A stretch of DNA of 64,000 nucleotides, from positions 3,100,001 to 3,164,000 of the forward strand of contig OZ038529.1 in the NCBI GenBank assembly GCA_964036665.1, in the 5' to 3' direction. The position numbers and the translations under genes are program-made. Shown here piece after piece: positions 48,360-60,116 of this stretch; the first letter of the stretch is position 1, and every line of letters begins with the position of its first letter. Under the pieces are notes generated by a model that worked only from the letters and a program-made list of their open reading frames with translations, ran no database searches and was not told the DNA's origin. Origin of the DNA: Gordius sp. MW1. Its lineage: Eukaryota; Nematomorpha; Gordioida; Gordea; Gordiidae.

Positions 48360-49480
48360 ACCAATCTGGGAGAAGAAATTTAATTTCGTTTTTTTCGTTG
48401 GAATAACACCAAAATTATCGTTTCATATTTAGTAACATCATATATTTATAATTTATAATTACCCTTATTTGTACGGTTGATAAACGTTGATTATTTATTA
48501 CAAATAAAGCATACAGGACGAGTTATTGATTTAGTGTTGTTAATTGGCACGCATTTAGATGCATATAAAAATAGAAAAATAGAAAAATAAATATGTTACA
48601 AATTAAATATTAGCTCGAGGGTGGCAATCAAATAAAAAGATGACAAATTAATGCACAAAAACAAAATATTTAATTATTTGAAAATTTCAAAAAATTTGAA
48701 GAGAAATAAACTTTGCTGCTAAGTGCTAATTGTCTTTAGCGTTGTTTTTATCATTTTCATTTTTGAATTAAAGTTTTTAGCTTTTTTTGTTTTATGCAAC
48801 TAGGTTCTTATACATAATATACTTTTCAGTATAATCTTAAAAGTTATAATAGTCGTTAAACGGAAGTTTCATTCAATAAGACAAAAGCTGGAGAGTAATT
48901 TTATAATATAAATTGCTTTTTTATTGCTAATAATTATTCATATTCGGTTTTAGTAAAAGCGAGTTTTAATTTAATATAAATTGGTAAAAATGGGGAAAGA
49001 ATGGTACAAGATTAAAACAATTGATGAATTTTTAATTTACGCTGAACTCCAGAATGATAATACCAACCTGACACTAACTAATATAATATTTAGAGCAGAC
49101 TCTGGAATAAAAGTTCTTTTTTATGAGTTATATATAAATTTTAATTAAAGATAATTTTCTTCGAAAAAAAAGTTTCATTATTTATTGAAATTAGTCATTT
49201 TACTCAGTATTTCTCGATAACTAAAATTTAAGATTAATTATAGCTGGTAATCCCAAAAGTAAAATATTTAACTTTTGCTTAATTTTTCAATTTTATAAAA
49301 TAATATAAAATCTATTAAAATCGAGCTATCTTGCCAATAAAAAGGTTAGGTTTATAGTTAGATTTTTATTTGTAACTAAGTAAAACAGCTACATTGTTTC
49401 AGCTATTTTACCATTCTCAACCTTGTCAAATATTAGTTTAAAATGAAGGACATTCTAAAGCAGTTATTATTAGCTTGTAT

Positions 49481-49645
49481 CATGGGGGCAGCCAGCATTG
49501 GAATTAGAGTGGGGCAATAGTGTTTTAGCATGTGGAAAATGATCCTTATTTCAAATTTTAGCCATAATTTTAATAGATTTTAACAAATTTTTGGATTTAG
49601 AGGGGGGCATCCGCCCCTCCCTGGTCTCCTTTTGGCTACGCCTAT
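49481..49645. mobile_element. MITE family B, inverted copy
   Basis: CATGGGGGCAGCCAGCATTG to TTTTGGCTACGCCTATG, with family-typical interior AAATTTTAGCCATAATTTT and TTTGGATTTAGAGGGG. Confidence 0.8.
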
Positions 49646-50649
49646 GGTTTAAATTACAATATTTATATTTTAATTTTTCAATCAAATAAATTACTAACAA
49701 ATTTTATAAACCCGATAAGGAATAAATTTAAAGATGCCATTGAGAAAAATAAATTTAAGAGTTTAAAGGAATTACTGGCCTCCCCAAGGCTGGGCCCGTT
49801 AATATATCGTCATCAACATTAAAAATATATTTTTGAAAAAAAAAAAAAAAAAATTTTATGCAATTGGTATTTTTTACGTTCAAAATTTTTAATTAACTGA
49901 TTGTTAATAAGGATGTGTGTTTAATCAAGGGGATGGGGTGATAAAATCTTATTTTAACTTGAAATTTTTTAGGGCCCTTAACTTATATGTGCGAGGGCAA
50001 AGATGTCTAAATATCATCTAAAATCATTGATCTTAGATAAAATGTATATTTTTCTTTTAAAATAGCAATTTTAAGATATTTATGGCTTTGGACAGGTATC
50101 AAAGGTTTGTGTTGACATATGAAATACACTTTATATTCAAACCATATGTCCGTTTTATTTTATAGCCAAATCTATGAAATTACATACCCATTCCATTAAA
50201 ACAAATTTTATAATAAAATAAAAATGAGAATTTTAACAGAGAAGTAGACTTAAAACGATACCATAGTCTAAAATTAAAAAAATTAAATTTTCTCACAGAT
50301 ACTCAATAATTATAATTCTATTTTTTTTACATTTCCATTTCGGTGTTTTTGCGATAAAGTTATTGGAATCCTTCTGAAAAAGCCGGCGCGTAGCCAAGAT
50401 ATATTAAAGGGGAGAAATTTCACTTTTTTAAAATAATTTTTTGATAAAATAGCGAAATGATGCACAGGGGGCTGGACGGGCCCTTGCCGTAAAATAGATT
50501 TTCATTAAGCCCGCCTATTAAGATTTTCTATAGGGTGTATTATAATGTTTTTATGTATTCTTTATTTGCTGTATAATGTTTATTAATCGTATTTCTTTTC
50601 TTAAGAACATTAATTATAAATTTCTCATTTTTAAAAACATAACGAAACT

Positions 50650-50790
50650 ATTGTTAAAAGTTTTAAAATCCTAATTTCAAAGGGGCAATTCAGGTAAGCG
50701 TTAATAAGTGGGACATGGCGGGGCGGACTCTATGAAAAGGGGGCCCGGGCGGGATTTTAGCAAAAATTTCGAATCTGACTTCTAAAAAAT
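50650..50790. repeat. Family C fragment
   Basis: GGGACATGGCGGGGCGGACTC and GGGCCCGGGCGGGATTTTAG match the right-hand part of the 4905-5370 repeat. Only one end survives. Confidence 0.45.
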
Positions 50791-50983
50791 ATATGAACTC
50801 AGTGTTTAAATATAAAAATTCTTATAGACATTTCAAGATACGGTAAATGTTTCTTTTGCTCAGCCATTTTCTATCATAAATTTATATGAGGTGGGAAAAT
50901 TCCCGACGAGTCGTTTATAATTCCAATCCATTTTAACGATGAATATACTATTTAATATTTCAGTGGTCAGTGGTGCATGTGGT

Positions 50984-51137
50984 CATGAGCGTCGCCAGCA
51001 TTGGAATCAGAGGAGGACAATGATAATTTGGGAGGGGCAAATTTTTTTTTGAAATTCAAGCCATTATTTAAATAATTTTCAAATAATTTTTGGATTAAGG
51101 GATAGGAAGCCGCCCCCTCCCCTTGGCTACGCCCATG
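50984..51137. mobile_element. MITE family B, inverted copy
   Basis: CATGAGCGTCGCCAGCATTG to CCTTGGCTACGCCCATG, moderately diverged. Confidence 0.8.
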
Positions 51138-51234
51138 GAGACATATACCACAAACCATCTTATTGTTGATGTTTGTGTAATTTATATCACTTGTTATAAA
51201 TTTAGACATATTTTCAAGAGTCTAACACAGTAAT

Positions 51235-51350
51235 CATGGGCGTTAGCCAGCATGGAATTAGAGAAAGGAGCAAATTATTTTTTCGAAATTTTAGCCTTAA
51301 TTTTAATAAATTTTTAAAGAATTTATAAATTTAGAAGAGCCGCCTCTTCC
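51235..51350. mobile_element. MITE family B, 3'-truncated copy
   Basis: CATGGGCGTTAGCCAGCATGG and the AATTTTAGCC interior are present, but the second inverted end has been lost. Confidence 0.55.
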
Positions 51351-52525
51351 TGTGACAGTAAGTGAAGGATTTTGAGGAAGCAAAATTTCAAGTTTGTTGG
51401 ATCTTGTTTTTTACCGGAAACGTTCATTGAAGGATTAGATCAAGGAGATGAATATTGTTGATTCAAATTAGCCTGAATGGCATTAGTTGAAATGTTAATA
51501 CGAAAATTTTGCCTGTTGGCAAATCTAGGTTATCTGCTAGACGAATCGGCTGTTAAATGTCCAAATTCTTGTTCTGCAATTGTTAGCATAGTAAGGATGT
51601 ATTGCTAAAAAATTTATTAAGATATGAACAAAAAATTTAGATTGCCGAATATAATACCCCTATAATTTATAAAATTACTACTCTAAATTTTACATCGAGC
51701 GTATCGCAATTGAAATAAAGCAGCAAAGATAAAAAAGGAAGTGGAGTGGGTATTAAGATAGAACTATGTTTTAACATATATATTCGTTTTTTTTGCATCT
51801 CTGCAAAATCGCATCTAAGGCGCACCCTTACTTTATTATTTGCATCGAGTGTATCGCAATTGAAATGAAGCAGCAAAGTTAAAAAAATGAAGTACGAGTA
51901 TTATGAAGTCAGGTTAGTTGCATCTCTGCAAGATGGCATTTTAAGACGCACCTTTAGGTGTGAGAAGGCCAGTTAATCTTGTGGGGAAGTGGCGCTTAAC
52001 CAAGTTTTTTTTGACAAGTGAACAAGTGAATTAGGAAAAGGAAAAGAATTATTAAAAGCTTTTTTGTCGAATATTCAATTCAAAAAAAAAGTATATATAA
52101 ACTTTTAGAGTATGCTACATAAATACTCTTAATTCATTAGTTAATTTATTTATTAATCAATAAATTTTTTAATATATACTAAAGGGGGGGGGGGGTGAAC
52201 TTTCTTATTAAATCAATGAGTAAATTCAATATTAAGTGAGGTTTTGTACATATTATAAATTCTTAACAAAAATCGTCAATTTTAAAATTCTCTTTATTGC
52301 ATGTTAATAATCATAGCAAACAAAAAATCATAAAAATATTAATGGTTAATGGTAATTAATAATTACGAGTTAGTAATAAATAATTGAATTATAATGACGT
52401 TGTTTACATTAAAAATGTGGCGGTAAACAAACATTAGAAATGCATAACGTAATAGTGAGCGGGTAAACAATTTAGGCAACATAAGATAGAGGAAGGAGGA
52501 TCATTCATTGGCGAATCCATCCAAT

Positions 52526-54154
52526 TTAGCTATAAATTATTTATTAAAAAATAGTTAAAATAAATTGATTTAAATATATTATCTGAAAAGTTGAAAGATT
52601 TTATAAAAAAAAATGTTATTAAAATGTAAACTTACAATCGGGAATTTTTGTAACCTTGGATTTTTAAAAATAAATATTTATTAATATCACAAAGCATGGT
52701 TATTATTAATTATATATGAAAAAAATTTTCACCTCCGGCTGGGACTATATATTGGATTTAAAAATAATTAGATTAAAAACTTAAACGTAATAAATAAACA
52801 ACAATTTAAATATATTTAAAATTGTACCATTGAATCCCACTTTATTATAAAAAAGAATGGTAATTTTAATAATAAAAATGAACGACGTGAACATTATATA
52901 ATTTGTTAATTATTGAAGAAGGCACTTACTAGATTTCATCATGTCACCTATAATCCAATAGATTAAGAATAGTATGTATATTATGACACGTATATAGTAG
53001 TGTATGAAACCAGCTAAGTTTTGTTTGGTCGACCCTTGATTCTGGTCAGCCAGGCGCGTAGCCAGGATTTTCTCCCGGGGGGGGGGAAATTTCCAAAAAT
53101 TTTTCGTAAGATTATAATTTCAACATCAAAAAAAAAACATAAAATATTTTTTTCAGGGGGGGGGGAATTTCCCGTCCCCCCCCCCGCTGTCTACGCCACT
53201 GTGGTCAGCTAAACATAAAGGGACTAATGATTTTTGACAGACTAAATACCTTTTACTTAAGTCGACTAAAACCAAATGTCGATCAAACAAAACGCAGCCG
53301 TAGTGTACAGTTTATATATTAAATGAATAAATAATGTAATTTTATCATAAAATAAATTTATTATTAAAAATTTATAACAAAACTTACGAGCTTGTCTACC
53401 TGTATATAAATATTAAATTTGAAAATTAAAATGGTGTAAAAAATTTATAGGAATGTTAAATAAGAATTTATAACAATAAGCTTACGGTATGGGGCTAAAC
53501 ATTAAAAATTAAATTTTTTTAGAGTTATTACAATATTCTTATAATTATTTTTATAAAATCTAGTAGGATTTATTACCTAATACATCCTCTACAAGTTTAT
53601 AGAATACAAAAAATAACAAAGATTTAATTATTTTTATTTAATATTTTATTTTAAATTTTAAGCATTTTGCAATTTTACCAGCTGGTACAGGGACTGTTTG
53701 TAAATAATTGTAGGTTTAATGAACTTTTTTTTTAAATATTCTAAATATCTACAAAAAATAAAAAATAATGAGATGTTAACCTGGAATTCTATCTTCTAAA
53801 TTGATAAAAAAAATCGTTCATAATTTAGAACATAAATTTTTTATTCAATATTAATAAATATACTCAATTTTTAAACCATAAGATACAGTTTTTAATCAAT
53901 CTTATATCTTTTTATTGTTGTTAGAATAAATAATTTGATCCAATATGTAAATGTTAATAAATAATTCTTTACCACTGGCCATAGCTAAAATAATCATAAT
54001 ATACATTTTAACACAAAAATAAATCATTTTTAAATAACTAAGCTATTTTATTTTATCATTTTTTTACGGAAAAAACTATAGGAAAGGTGATATTACCCGC
54101 ATAGCAACAAGAGATAATCATGACCAAAGCAAGGATGATGGCGTTGAAGTTCAT
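52526..54154 (-). CDS. Micro-exon gene B: paralogue of gene A, 12 exons
   Basis: Minus-strand exons in order: 54097-54154 (signal peptide, 19 residues, MNFNAIILALVMII core), 53973-53984, 53781-53795, 53679-53693, 53577-53588, 53486-53494, 53388-53399, 52930-52947, 52828-52839, 52733-52744, 52636-52654 and 52526-52529. Lengths are 58, 12, 15, 15, 12, 9, 12, 18, 12, 12, 19 and 4 nt. All sites are GT/AG; phase 1 throughout, then phase 2 before the terminal C + TAA. The 65-aa precursor carries VLAPYRRQARDMMKSM, GFNVPAGG and ends NSRF, aligning with gene A over its last 30 residues; the 9-12-18-12 nt exon run is identical in both genes. It lacks counterparts of gene A's 39-nt exon. The 440-bp intron 52948-53387 was enlarged by a nested transposon pair. 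Product: small secreted, Cys-free protein of unknown function. Confidence 0.85.
52998..53307. mobile_element. MITE family A copy interrupted by another element
   Basis: AGTGTATGAAACCAGCTAAG and TTTTGTTTGGTCGACCC on the left, and GTCGATCAAACAAAACGCAG on the right, are the two ends of a family A element. They are separated by the insertion at 53050-53202. It lies inside an intron of micro-exon gene B. Confidence 0.75.
53050..53202. mobile_element. Family B-related MITE nested in the family A copy
   Basis: GCGCGTAGCCAGGATTTTC to GCTGTCTACGCCACTG, with CCCGGGGGGGGG and GAATTTCCCGTCC arms. It is a distinct subfamily that shares only the GCGTAGCC ends with family B. GTCAGC on the left and GGTCAGC on the right suggest a short target duplication. 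Confidence 0.7.
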
Positions 54155-54236
54155 TTTGCAGGGTAGAGATTTGGTTTATTAGAATTTGAGATTTTTAAAG
54201 GGTAAAAAAGATGGTAAAATGCTCCAAAAATTGGTT

Positions 54237-54245
54237 CCTTTTATA
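54237..54245 (-). promoter_or_regulatory. TATA box of micro-exon gene B
   Basis: Minus-strand TATAAAAGG, about 85 bp upstream of the ATG at 54154, the same spacing as in gene A. Confidence 0.65.
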
Positions 54246-54529
54246 GGGTGGGACCAAAGGGTGCTAAAATAATATATTTAACATAGCCTTGACCATTGGT
54301 TAGTGGAATCACTCACTAGGTAGGTGTCATGTGCCAATATTTGCTAACGTCAAATAAATCGACCGGTCTTTGCTTGTTAGGCCCATGCCCATTTTTTTGT
54401 ATTTATAGCATCCGTTTCTCAATCAATATTTATTTAAACGCGTTGAAGCGTGGATCATCCATGGGTTTGTTCAATATTCAACGGTTCATTTTATAAAATT
54501 TTAAATAAAAGACTAGCATATGTGTACAC

Positions 54530-54592
54530 TCATGGGCGTAGCCAGGAAGGGGGCAGGGGTGGGGCACCCCCCCCCCCCCCCCCCCTTAAATT
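54530..54592. mobile_element. MITE family B, half copy
   Basis: CATGGGCGTAGCCAGGAAGG followed by a long C-run and TTAAATTTACGAG; the other end is absent. Confidence 0.5.
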
Positions 54593-55128
54593 TACGAGAA
54601 AAAAAATATAACTTCTAATGGTAGGTAACAATAACATTAAACTTTCGCCTTCTTAAACTTTGGCCGGCTTTTTTAAGTTTCTAGCACATAAACCCGCGAA
54701 TTCGTTACTCATTGTTAAATTTGGCCAAAAATTGATATTTAAGGCATAGGTCTGCTGGCTCAGCTTTTGAATTTTTACCAGATTAGCCGGCTCTAACCAA
54801 CTCGATAACTTAAAATAATTAAAAAAATTAAACTAGAAAGCATTGAAATTGGTATTTTAATGTAATAAAAAGTCTTATAAGAATGGTATTTAAGTCAAAA
54901 CAATGTATCATCCGTGAAAAAATAGAGGGGGCATAATGTTTATTAATAATCGCTTGTGGGAAAAATTATAATTATCGTAAATTCTTCATTATTTTTTTAA
55001 ATATATAAGATATTTTGTAAAGGGGGGGGGGAAGAATGTGGGAGCTGCCCCTCTGCTATGAACAGGTCTAATTGTTGACATTTGAAATAATAGCTTATGT
55101 CTTCCATTGTCTCAGTTCAAATTAAGCT

Positions 55129-55427
55129 TAAATGCTACGGAACGTGCTATCAGTAAATCCCATTCCATTTGGGTGTTCGGTTGGATCCGTTGCGGAATCT
55201 AGTTTGAGGTCCTCCCACGCCTGAAGGCGCTGTCGAGGTGCGGGTCTTGGGTGTGAGTAATTTGTTTGATTAACATATCCGTTGATAAAGGGATGAGATG
55301 AACCCTTCTAGTGAAAGTAAATGGGGGGGGGGTCGGATGCCTATACCACCACTCTTGGAGGGAAGGGTGGCTTGCCGGAACAACCCAAAGAATGGGATTT
55401 ACCACTGATAGCACGTTCCGTAGCTTA
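55129..55427. repeat. Inverted repeat with about 45-bp arms
   Basis: GCTACGGAACGTGCTATCAG (55133 onward) recurs in reverse complement at about 55403-55424, and the match extends through AAATCCCATTC. Arms of 40-45 bp flank a spacer of roughly 200 bp with mixed GC. It borders the retroelement remnant that follows. Confidence 0.65.
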
Positions 55428-55489
55428 CCTCTCTTCGAAGAACCTATCTTTGGGAAATCTCCACTTCAATTGGGCATCCTCCGGGGGTT

Positions 55490-56054
55490 AAAAATGGCTC
55501 GAGGCCCTGACAAGCCAAAACCTAAGGTTACACTTGTCGAGCGAGGAACTTCGAATAGCTGTCGGCCTACGCCTCGGCAGCAACATTGTGTCCCCATTTA
55601 ATGCGATTTCTGTCGCCAACCGGTTCTAGCAAAAGGGCCATCATCCTTTACCTGCTAATACAGCAAGGGGCGGCATCCCCGTCATGCCACAATATCGGAC
55701 AATTTTTGAAGAAAGCCGGCTTGCCTAATTCAATAGAACCTACTAGCCTAAGCTCCACAGACGGCAAAAGACCCGACGGTGTAACAATCATCCCGTAGGC
55801 TCGTGGCCTAAACGCTTGTTGGGACTTCACTGCAGTGGATATATTTGCCAATTCTAACACCTCCCCCGACCTCATCTCTTCCACTGAGAGAAAAAGAGAA
55901 AAAAGTGGAAAAATACAAATATTTTAGCAATATTATTTTTGTACCAGTAGTGGCCACGACCCTCGGTAATTTAGGTCCTGAGGGCAGCCAATTCCTCAAA
56001 CAAATATTAAAATATATAACCTCCATTACACACGATGCCAAAGAATTCTTTTAG
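55490..56054 (+). pseudogene. Broken retroelement C-terminal region
   Basis: Frameshifted frames give LSSEELRIAVGLRLGSNIVS, then GKRPDGVTIIP, then WDFTAVDIFANSNT, then FVPVVATTLGNLGPEGSQFL. This order (GLRLG, KRPDG, WDFTCVD, PVA-ETLG) is one I know from the region downstream of reverse transcriptase in dispersed animal retroelement proteins; I cannot name the clade with confidence. Stops at about 55797 and 55924 and at least two frameshifts show it is dead. Confidence 0.6.
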
Positions 56055-56401
56055 ACCAAGCAGAAAATCACCATGGAAATTCTAAAATCTAATACAATCT
56101 CTATCCATGGCTCGGTGCCAGCTCATTAATTTAATACATTTAACATACATAATTATTTGGAATTAAACTTCTAAGGGAAAAAAATTAAGCTTAATAACTC
56201 CCAAATCAATTGAGCAATTTGATTTCACTATTTATTAATGCTATTTTCGGTGAAAAGAATTAAGGCGAGGTTGTATTTTAAGTTTAAAATTGATAAAAAA
56301 ACATATTTGCCTTCATCAATATATGAAATTGAAACCTGTTATCAAAAAAAAACAGTCGGTCTCCAAGCCTTTAAAATGATTTCAAATATATTAAAAAATA
56401 C

Positions 56402-56881
56402 TAGAGATGCACCGATACCACCATTTTGTGCCAATACCGATACCAGCCGATACCTAAGATTTTTTTGCCGATACCGATACCATGCCGATACTTATAATAA
56501 AAAAAAATTTTATACTAAAAAATATATGCAAATTAAAAACTCCATAGTGTATCTAAAGAATCCATCTAAGGCTTAATATATAATAATTTTTAAAATAAAA
56601 CAATATATACTTAAAAGCGCAGTTATTCGGGAAAGATGGTCAATGAGTTTATTATACTCCGCATAGAAATATTTATAGCCAATCAAATGAAACAATTTCA
56701 AAAAATTTAAAAAGTCCTCTATTTTTTAATGGTAGGAGATACTATAAATATAATTTTTTAAGTTTAATATTGAAAAAGGTATCGGCTTGGTAATTGCCGA
56801 TACTAGCAAAGTATCGGCCGATACTTTTGGCAAGGTATCGGCGCCGATACCATGCCGATACTTGGTATCGGTGCATCTCTA
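56402..56881. mobile_element. hAT-type MITE with CCGATACC iterons and perfect 8-bp duplication
   Basis: It begins TAGAGATGCACCGATACCA and ends TGGTATCGGTGCATCTCTA. AAAAATAC is duplicated exactly on both sides (56394-56401 and 56882-56889). Inside both ends CCGATACC / CCGATACT is repeated several times in tandem, and the centre is AT-rich. It has no coding capacity. It inserted into the older repeat also present at 17560-17710. Confidence 0.93.
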
Positions 56882-56889
56882 AAAAATAC

Positions 56890-57010
56890 CGATAGAAATT
56901 TAATTGCTATTCCATGACAATCGCGATTTTTTTAAGACAGAAAATAGGCATTACTATTTGTAAAAACAATTCAATAGCAATATCGCAATGTTTTGCAAAT
57001 ATTTATAATC
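56890..57010. repeat. Interspersed repeat shared with 17560-17710
   Basis: TTGCTATTCCATGACAATCGC, AAGACAGAAAATAGGCATTA and AATAGCAATATCGCAATGTTTT. Its left portion is displaced to before 56394 by the hAT-type insertion. Confidence 0.6.
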
Positions 57011-57539
57011 TTAACCTTCTTAAATTAGTGCATTCATGTTCATAATATATATATTTTTACGTTTTATAAGATTGTTTAAACATTTACAACATTTCTAAAA
57101 GTCATGAAGTTCTGTTAGTAAGGAATTATATAAAAAATGACATATTCACAAAAATTTTAAAAATATCTTTAAAATCGACACATCTTAAACCAAATGTGAA
57201 TCTTGTTCTTATAAAGTCTGACCTGTATTTAAACTAGATTTTGTTTATTAAGTAATAATATAATCTTTATTAAATGGTATGCAAAAAATTTATATTTGAT
57301 ATAAACGTTCTTTTGTCATGAAATCTGTTTACATAGACTGCTTACGTCATATGTTTCATATTGTAAAATTCGCACCATTAAATCCATCATTTTAAATTCA
57401 AATATCTCCCAAGTCTTTCTGCAATGTACCCCATTGTTAAAATATAAAAAGTAAATTTACCTCATTAGTTAAAATAAGAAAGAATGATAAATGATTATCT
57501 GATAAAATGCAGATGGCACTAATTGCTTTAACATTACAT

Positions 57540-58440
57540 TTTTTGCCCTGTAGCTGTTTGTCACACTTAGTGGTCAGCTTTTTTAAGTGGTTTTTCGATG
57601 TATCCCTGCACTTACACCAGCTTCCCTTTAGCTCCTACCTTCTCCAGTCCATATCTATTTTATGTTTCCATGTTAACTTAGGCCTACCTCTCTTTTGCTT
57701 ATCTTCGACTTGCACCTTTTTGATACGTTTTGACACGTGACTTTCCTCCCGTCTCTCCAAATGGATCTTCTTACAACCAGCTTTCTCTGAATCGGAACTA
57801 CATTTGGTTTATTCCTTATGTCTTGATTCCTTATATGGTCCTTCTTACTAATTCCCATGATCCACCTTAAAATTCGCACCTCCTTGCCACGCTTTGCTTT
57901 TTGTTTGCCATAATTACCCGTGTTTCCGCCTAATACAACACCGTGGGTACAATAACGGTTTGAGTGGTATGTGTTTGTCACCTAGTACACCAATCAACTT
58001 TTGAATTTTAGCCAGCCTGCGTTTATCCTTGACTTTATTCGCTCCCCACACCCTCATCCCAATGTACCCTAGAACCAAGATATTTGAAATTCTACCTACT
58101 GCATAAACACCATTTATCGATTCGTTGGTGGGTTTCTTTGTATTCAGTTCCCAACTCCAAGCATACATATTCAGTTTATCTCTGTTGACCCTAAGCCCAT
58201 TTCTTTCAATTCGATCAATCCATACGTTTTACCTACACTACTAATTCCACATTTAAGCCTGCGCACAGCACCATATCATCCACAAAGAGCATCGCCCAAA
58301 GTATCGGCGTTTTAGGTCCTTAGTTATCGAATCTAACTATGTTATGAAGAGCATGGATTTAGTGCGGATCCTTGATGCACACCGGCGACATTTAGAAATC
58401 CCTTTGATATTCCAAAGCTTTCTCGAGATCCATAAAACAC
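57540..58440 (-). pseudogene. Decayed non-LTR (LINE) reverse transcriptase fragment, 3' end
   Basis: The minus strand, in two overlapping frames, gives VWGANKVKDKRRLAKIQKLI, LGDKHIPLK and EVRILRWIMGISKKDHIRNQ, the conserved LRWM-G-T-KDRIRN end of LINE reverse transcriptases. The upstream part (58320-58440) matches the relic at 23390-23660. Multiple stops and frameshifts make it non-functional. Confidence 0.7.
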
Positions 58441-58479
58441 ATATGAAGATCCTTTTGTTTTTCCACATATAGTGTTTCG

Positions 58480-58625
58480 ATCTCGTCTCGCTCTTGAAAG
58501 CAAAATCTCGTGTCGTCTCGGGTGGGATAATTAAAATCTTGTCTCGTCTCGGGTTAGGAAAATCTAGGTTTCGTTTCGTCGACGAGAATTCTCGACATGT
58601 CTCGACTTTAATTCTCGAGAGTATT
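58480..58625. repeat. TCTCG-iterated repeat, copy 1
   Basis: Repeated TCTCGTCTCG motifs with a central palindromic TCGACGAGAATTCTCGACAT. A related stretch is at 62685-62805. Analogous in style to the other iteron-ended elements here, but I could not define termini. Confidence 0.5.
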
Positions 58626-59884
58626 GCTGAAAATCCCGAACGCGAGAGCATTCGTGGGGTATAACTTTACCCAACTTTTTAACTTCTTATAACTTTCAAA
58701 GTATTCTTTTAAAACCTTTCAAATTTTAAACATGTGTTTATAAAGGTCTTAAGATTGATGGTATAAATTTGATATGAATCTAATTAACATTACCAAACTT
58801 ATTAACAATTTTCTGGACCCCCATTTTGATTTTGGTTATTTTAGAGCTTCCCCTCATTTTACCTCTTGACATCATATACCTTAAAATAAATCAAAATAAC
58901 GTGTTTTTTTATTAAAAGAATGTTCAAAATGTATTAAAAACACATATTGTAAAAGATATCATCATACAAAAAAATACATACATTTTTTCAAACAAAAAAA
59001 AACTTAAGTAAGAATTCGTGGGGTAAGCAGAACCCCACGAGCAAAAAAAGCTTCTATATTTTAAAAGTATTAAGCCAAAACCTAAAATTTTTTACCTAAA
59101 CTAGTTGATAAAATATTAAGCTACTGAAAAGACCAAATTTATATAAATTGCGTTTTATATTTTAATTTATAATTTGCCTGGGGTTTCGAAATACCCCACG
59201 ATTACTCTCGCGGGTCAAAATTTTTTTATACTATGATATAAATTTTTCTTCTGATTTTTTTTTGTAAATTATGATATATATTAAGAAAATTTAAAAAATT
59301 AAGGTTGGCTAACGAAAAATCATGAACATGTTTAATATCGATTGTGCTAATTTACTATATATATATATATTAACTGTGCTCGGCCAAACGTTGCTTTGGC
59401 TCAGTCCCTTATTAGCTAAATAACTGTAAGAGAGTTTAACATCGCACTTTTTGACCTAAAAATAAATACCAAATAAATATTTAAAACGGTTGTAATCTAT
59501 TCAATCGTTAAATGTACCTTTTCCTATTATAAAACTATATAATATATATTTACATAATATGGCATTTTATAACTTAAATTATACAAAAATACCATCATTA
59601 AATTTTTTTAGTTAGCTGATTTATTTGAAATACAATTTTCTTTAATATAATATAATAATTAATTGTAGGATGGATAATATGATGGCAAATATTGCATAAT
59701 TTAAACTTTATTTATTTAATTTAAATAGTTTGTTAAACCCCAATAATTTTGACCGTATACTATCACATTTTTATTATGCTTTTAAATATCTAATTCGAGA
59801 AAAGCCTTGTATGTATGACGTCATTATTGTATATGATGCTAATGCCATAAATGAAACCGGGAAATGTCCGTTATTTTTAAATCG

Positions 59885-60109
59885 AAAAGGTATTTTAGGA
59901 ATCTGAAAAAGCTATTTTACCCCTGGCCGCCCTGGTCATCTACGGCCTAATTTTCACGTGAATCGGGCCGGTAGTTTCAGAATTTAGCCCTTTTTTAAAA
60001 CTAAAAGGAATTTTAGGATTCTGCAAAAGCTATTTTACCCCTGGGCGCCCTGGGAACCTACGGGTAAAGTTTCGCGCGAATCGGGCCGGTAGATTCAGAA
60101 TTTAGCCCT
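59885..60109 (+). repeat. Tandem duplication of about 115 bp
   Basis: Two successive units share TTTTAGGAATCTG / TTTTAGGATTCTG, AAAAGCTATTTTACCCCTGG, CGCCCTGG, GCGAATCGGGCCGGTAG and TTCAGAATTTAGCCCTT. They lie directly upstream of the microsatellite and are GC-richer than their surroundings. Confidence 0.75.
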
Positions 60110-60116
60110 TATCCAC

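Larger units (their letters stand above)
48360..52525. other. Interval between the two convergent micro-exon genes
   Basis: About 4.2 kb of AT-rich DNA. It holds two clear family B MITEs (49481-49645, 50984-51137), a partial one (51235-51350), a family C fragment (50650-50790), an A-run near 49838 and a G-run near 52187. A 52-codon open frame at 48990-49148 has no supporting evidence. Both gene 3' UTRs end in this interval. Confidence 0.45.

Noticed and set aside
48356-48432. Longer last exon of micro-exon gene A (AKPIWEKKFNF... to a TAG)
   Set aside because: It needs a 12-nt version of the previous exon with a poor donor. The paralogue's matching exon, donor and CTAA make the 4-nt ending far more likely.
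48990-49148. 52-codon open frame starting MGKEWYKIK
   Set aside because: No signal peptide, splice partner or family resemblance; length is expected by chance in this much sequence.
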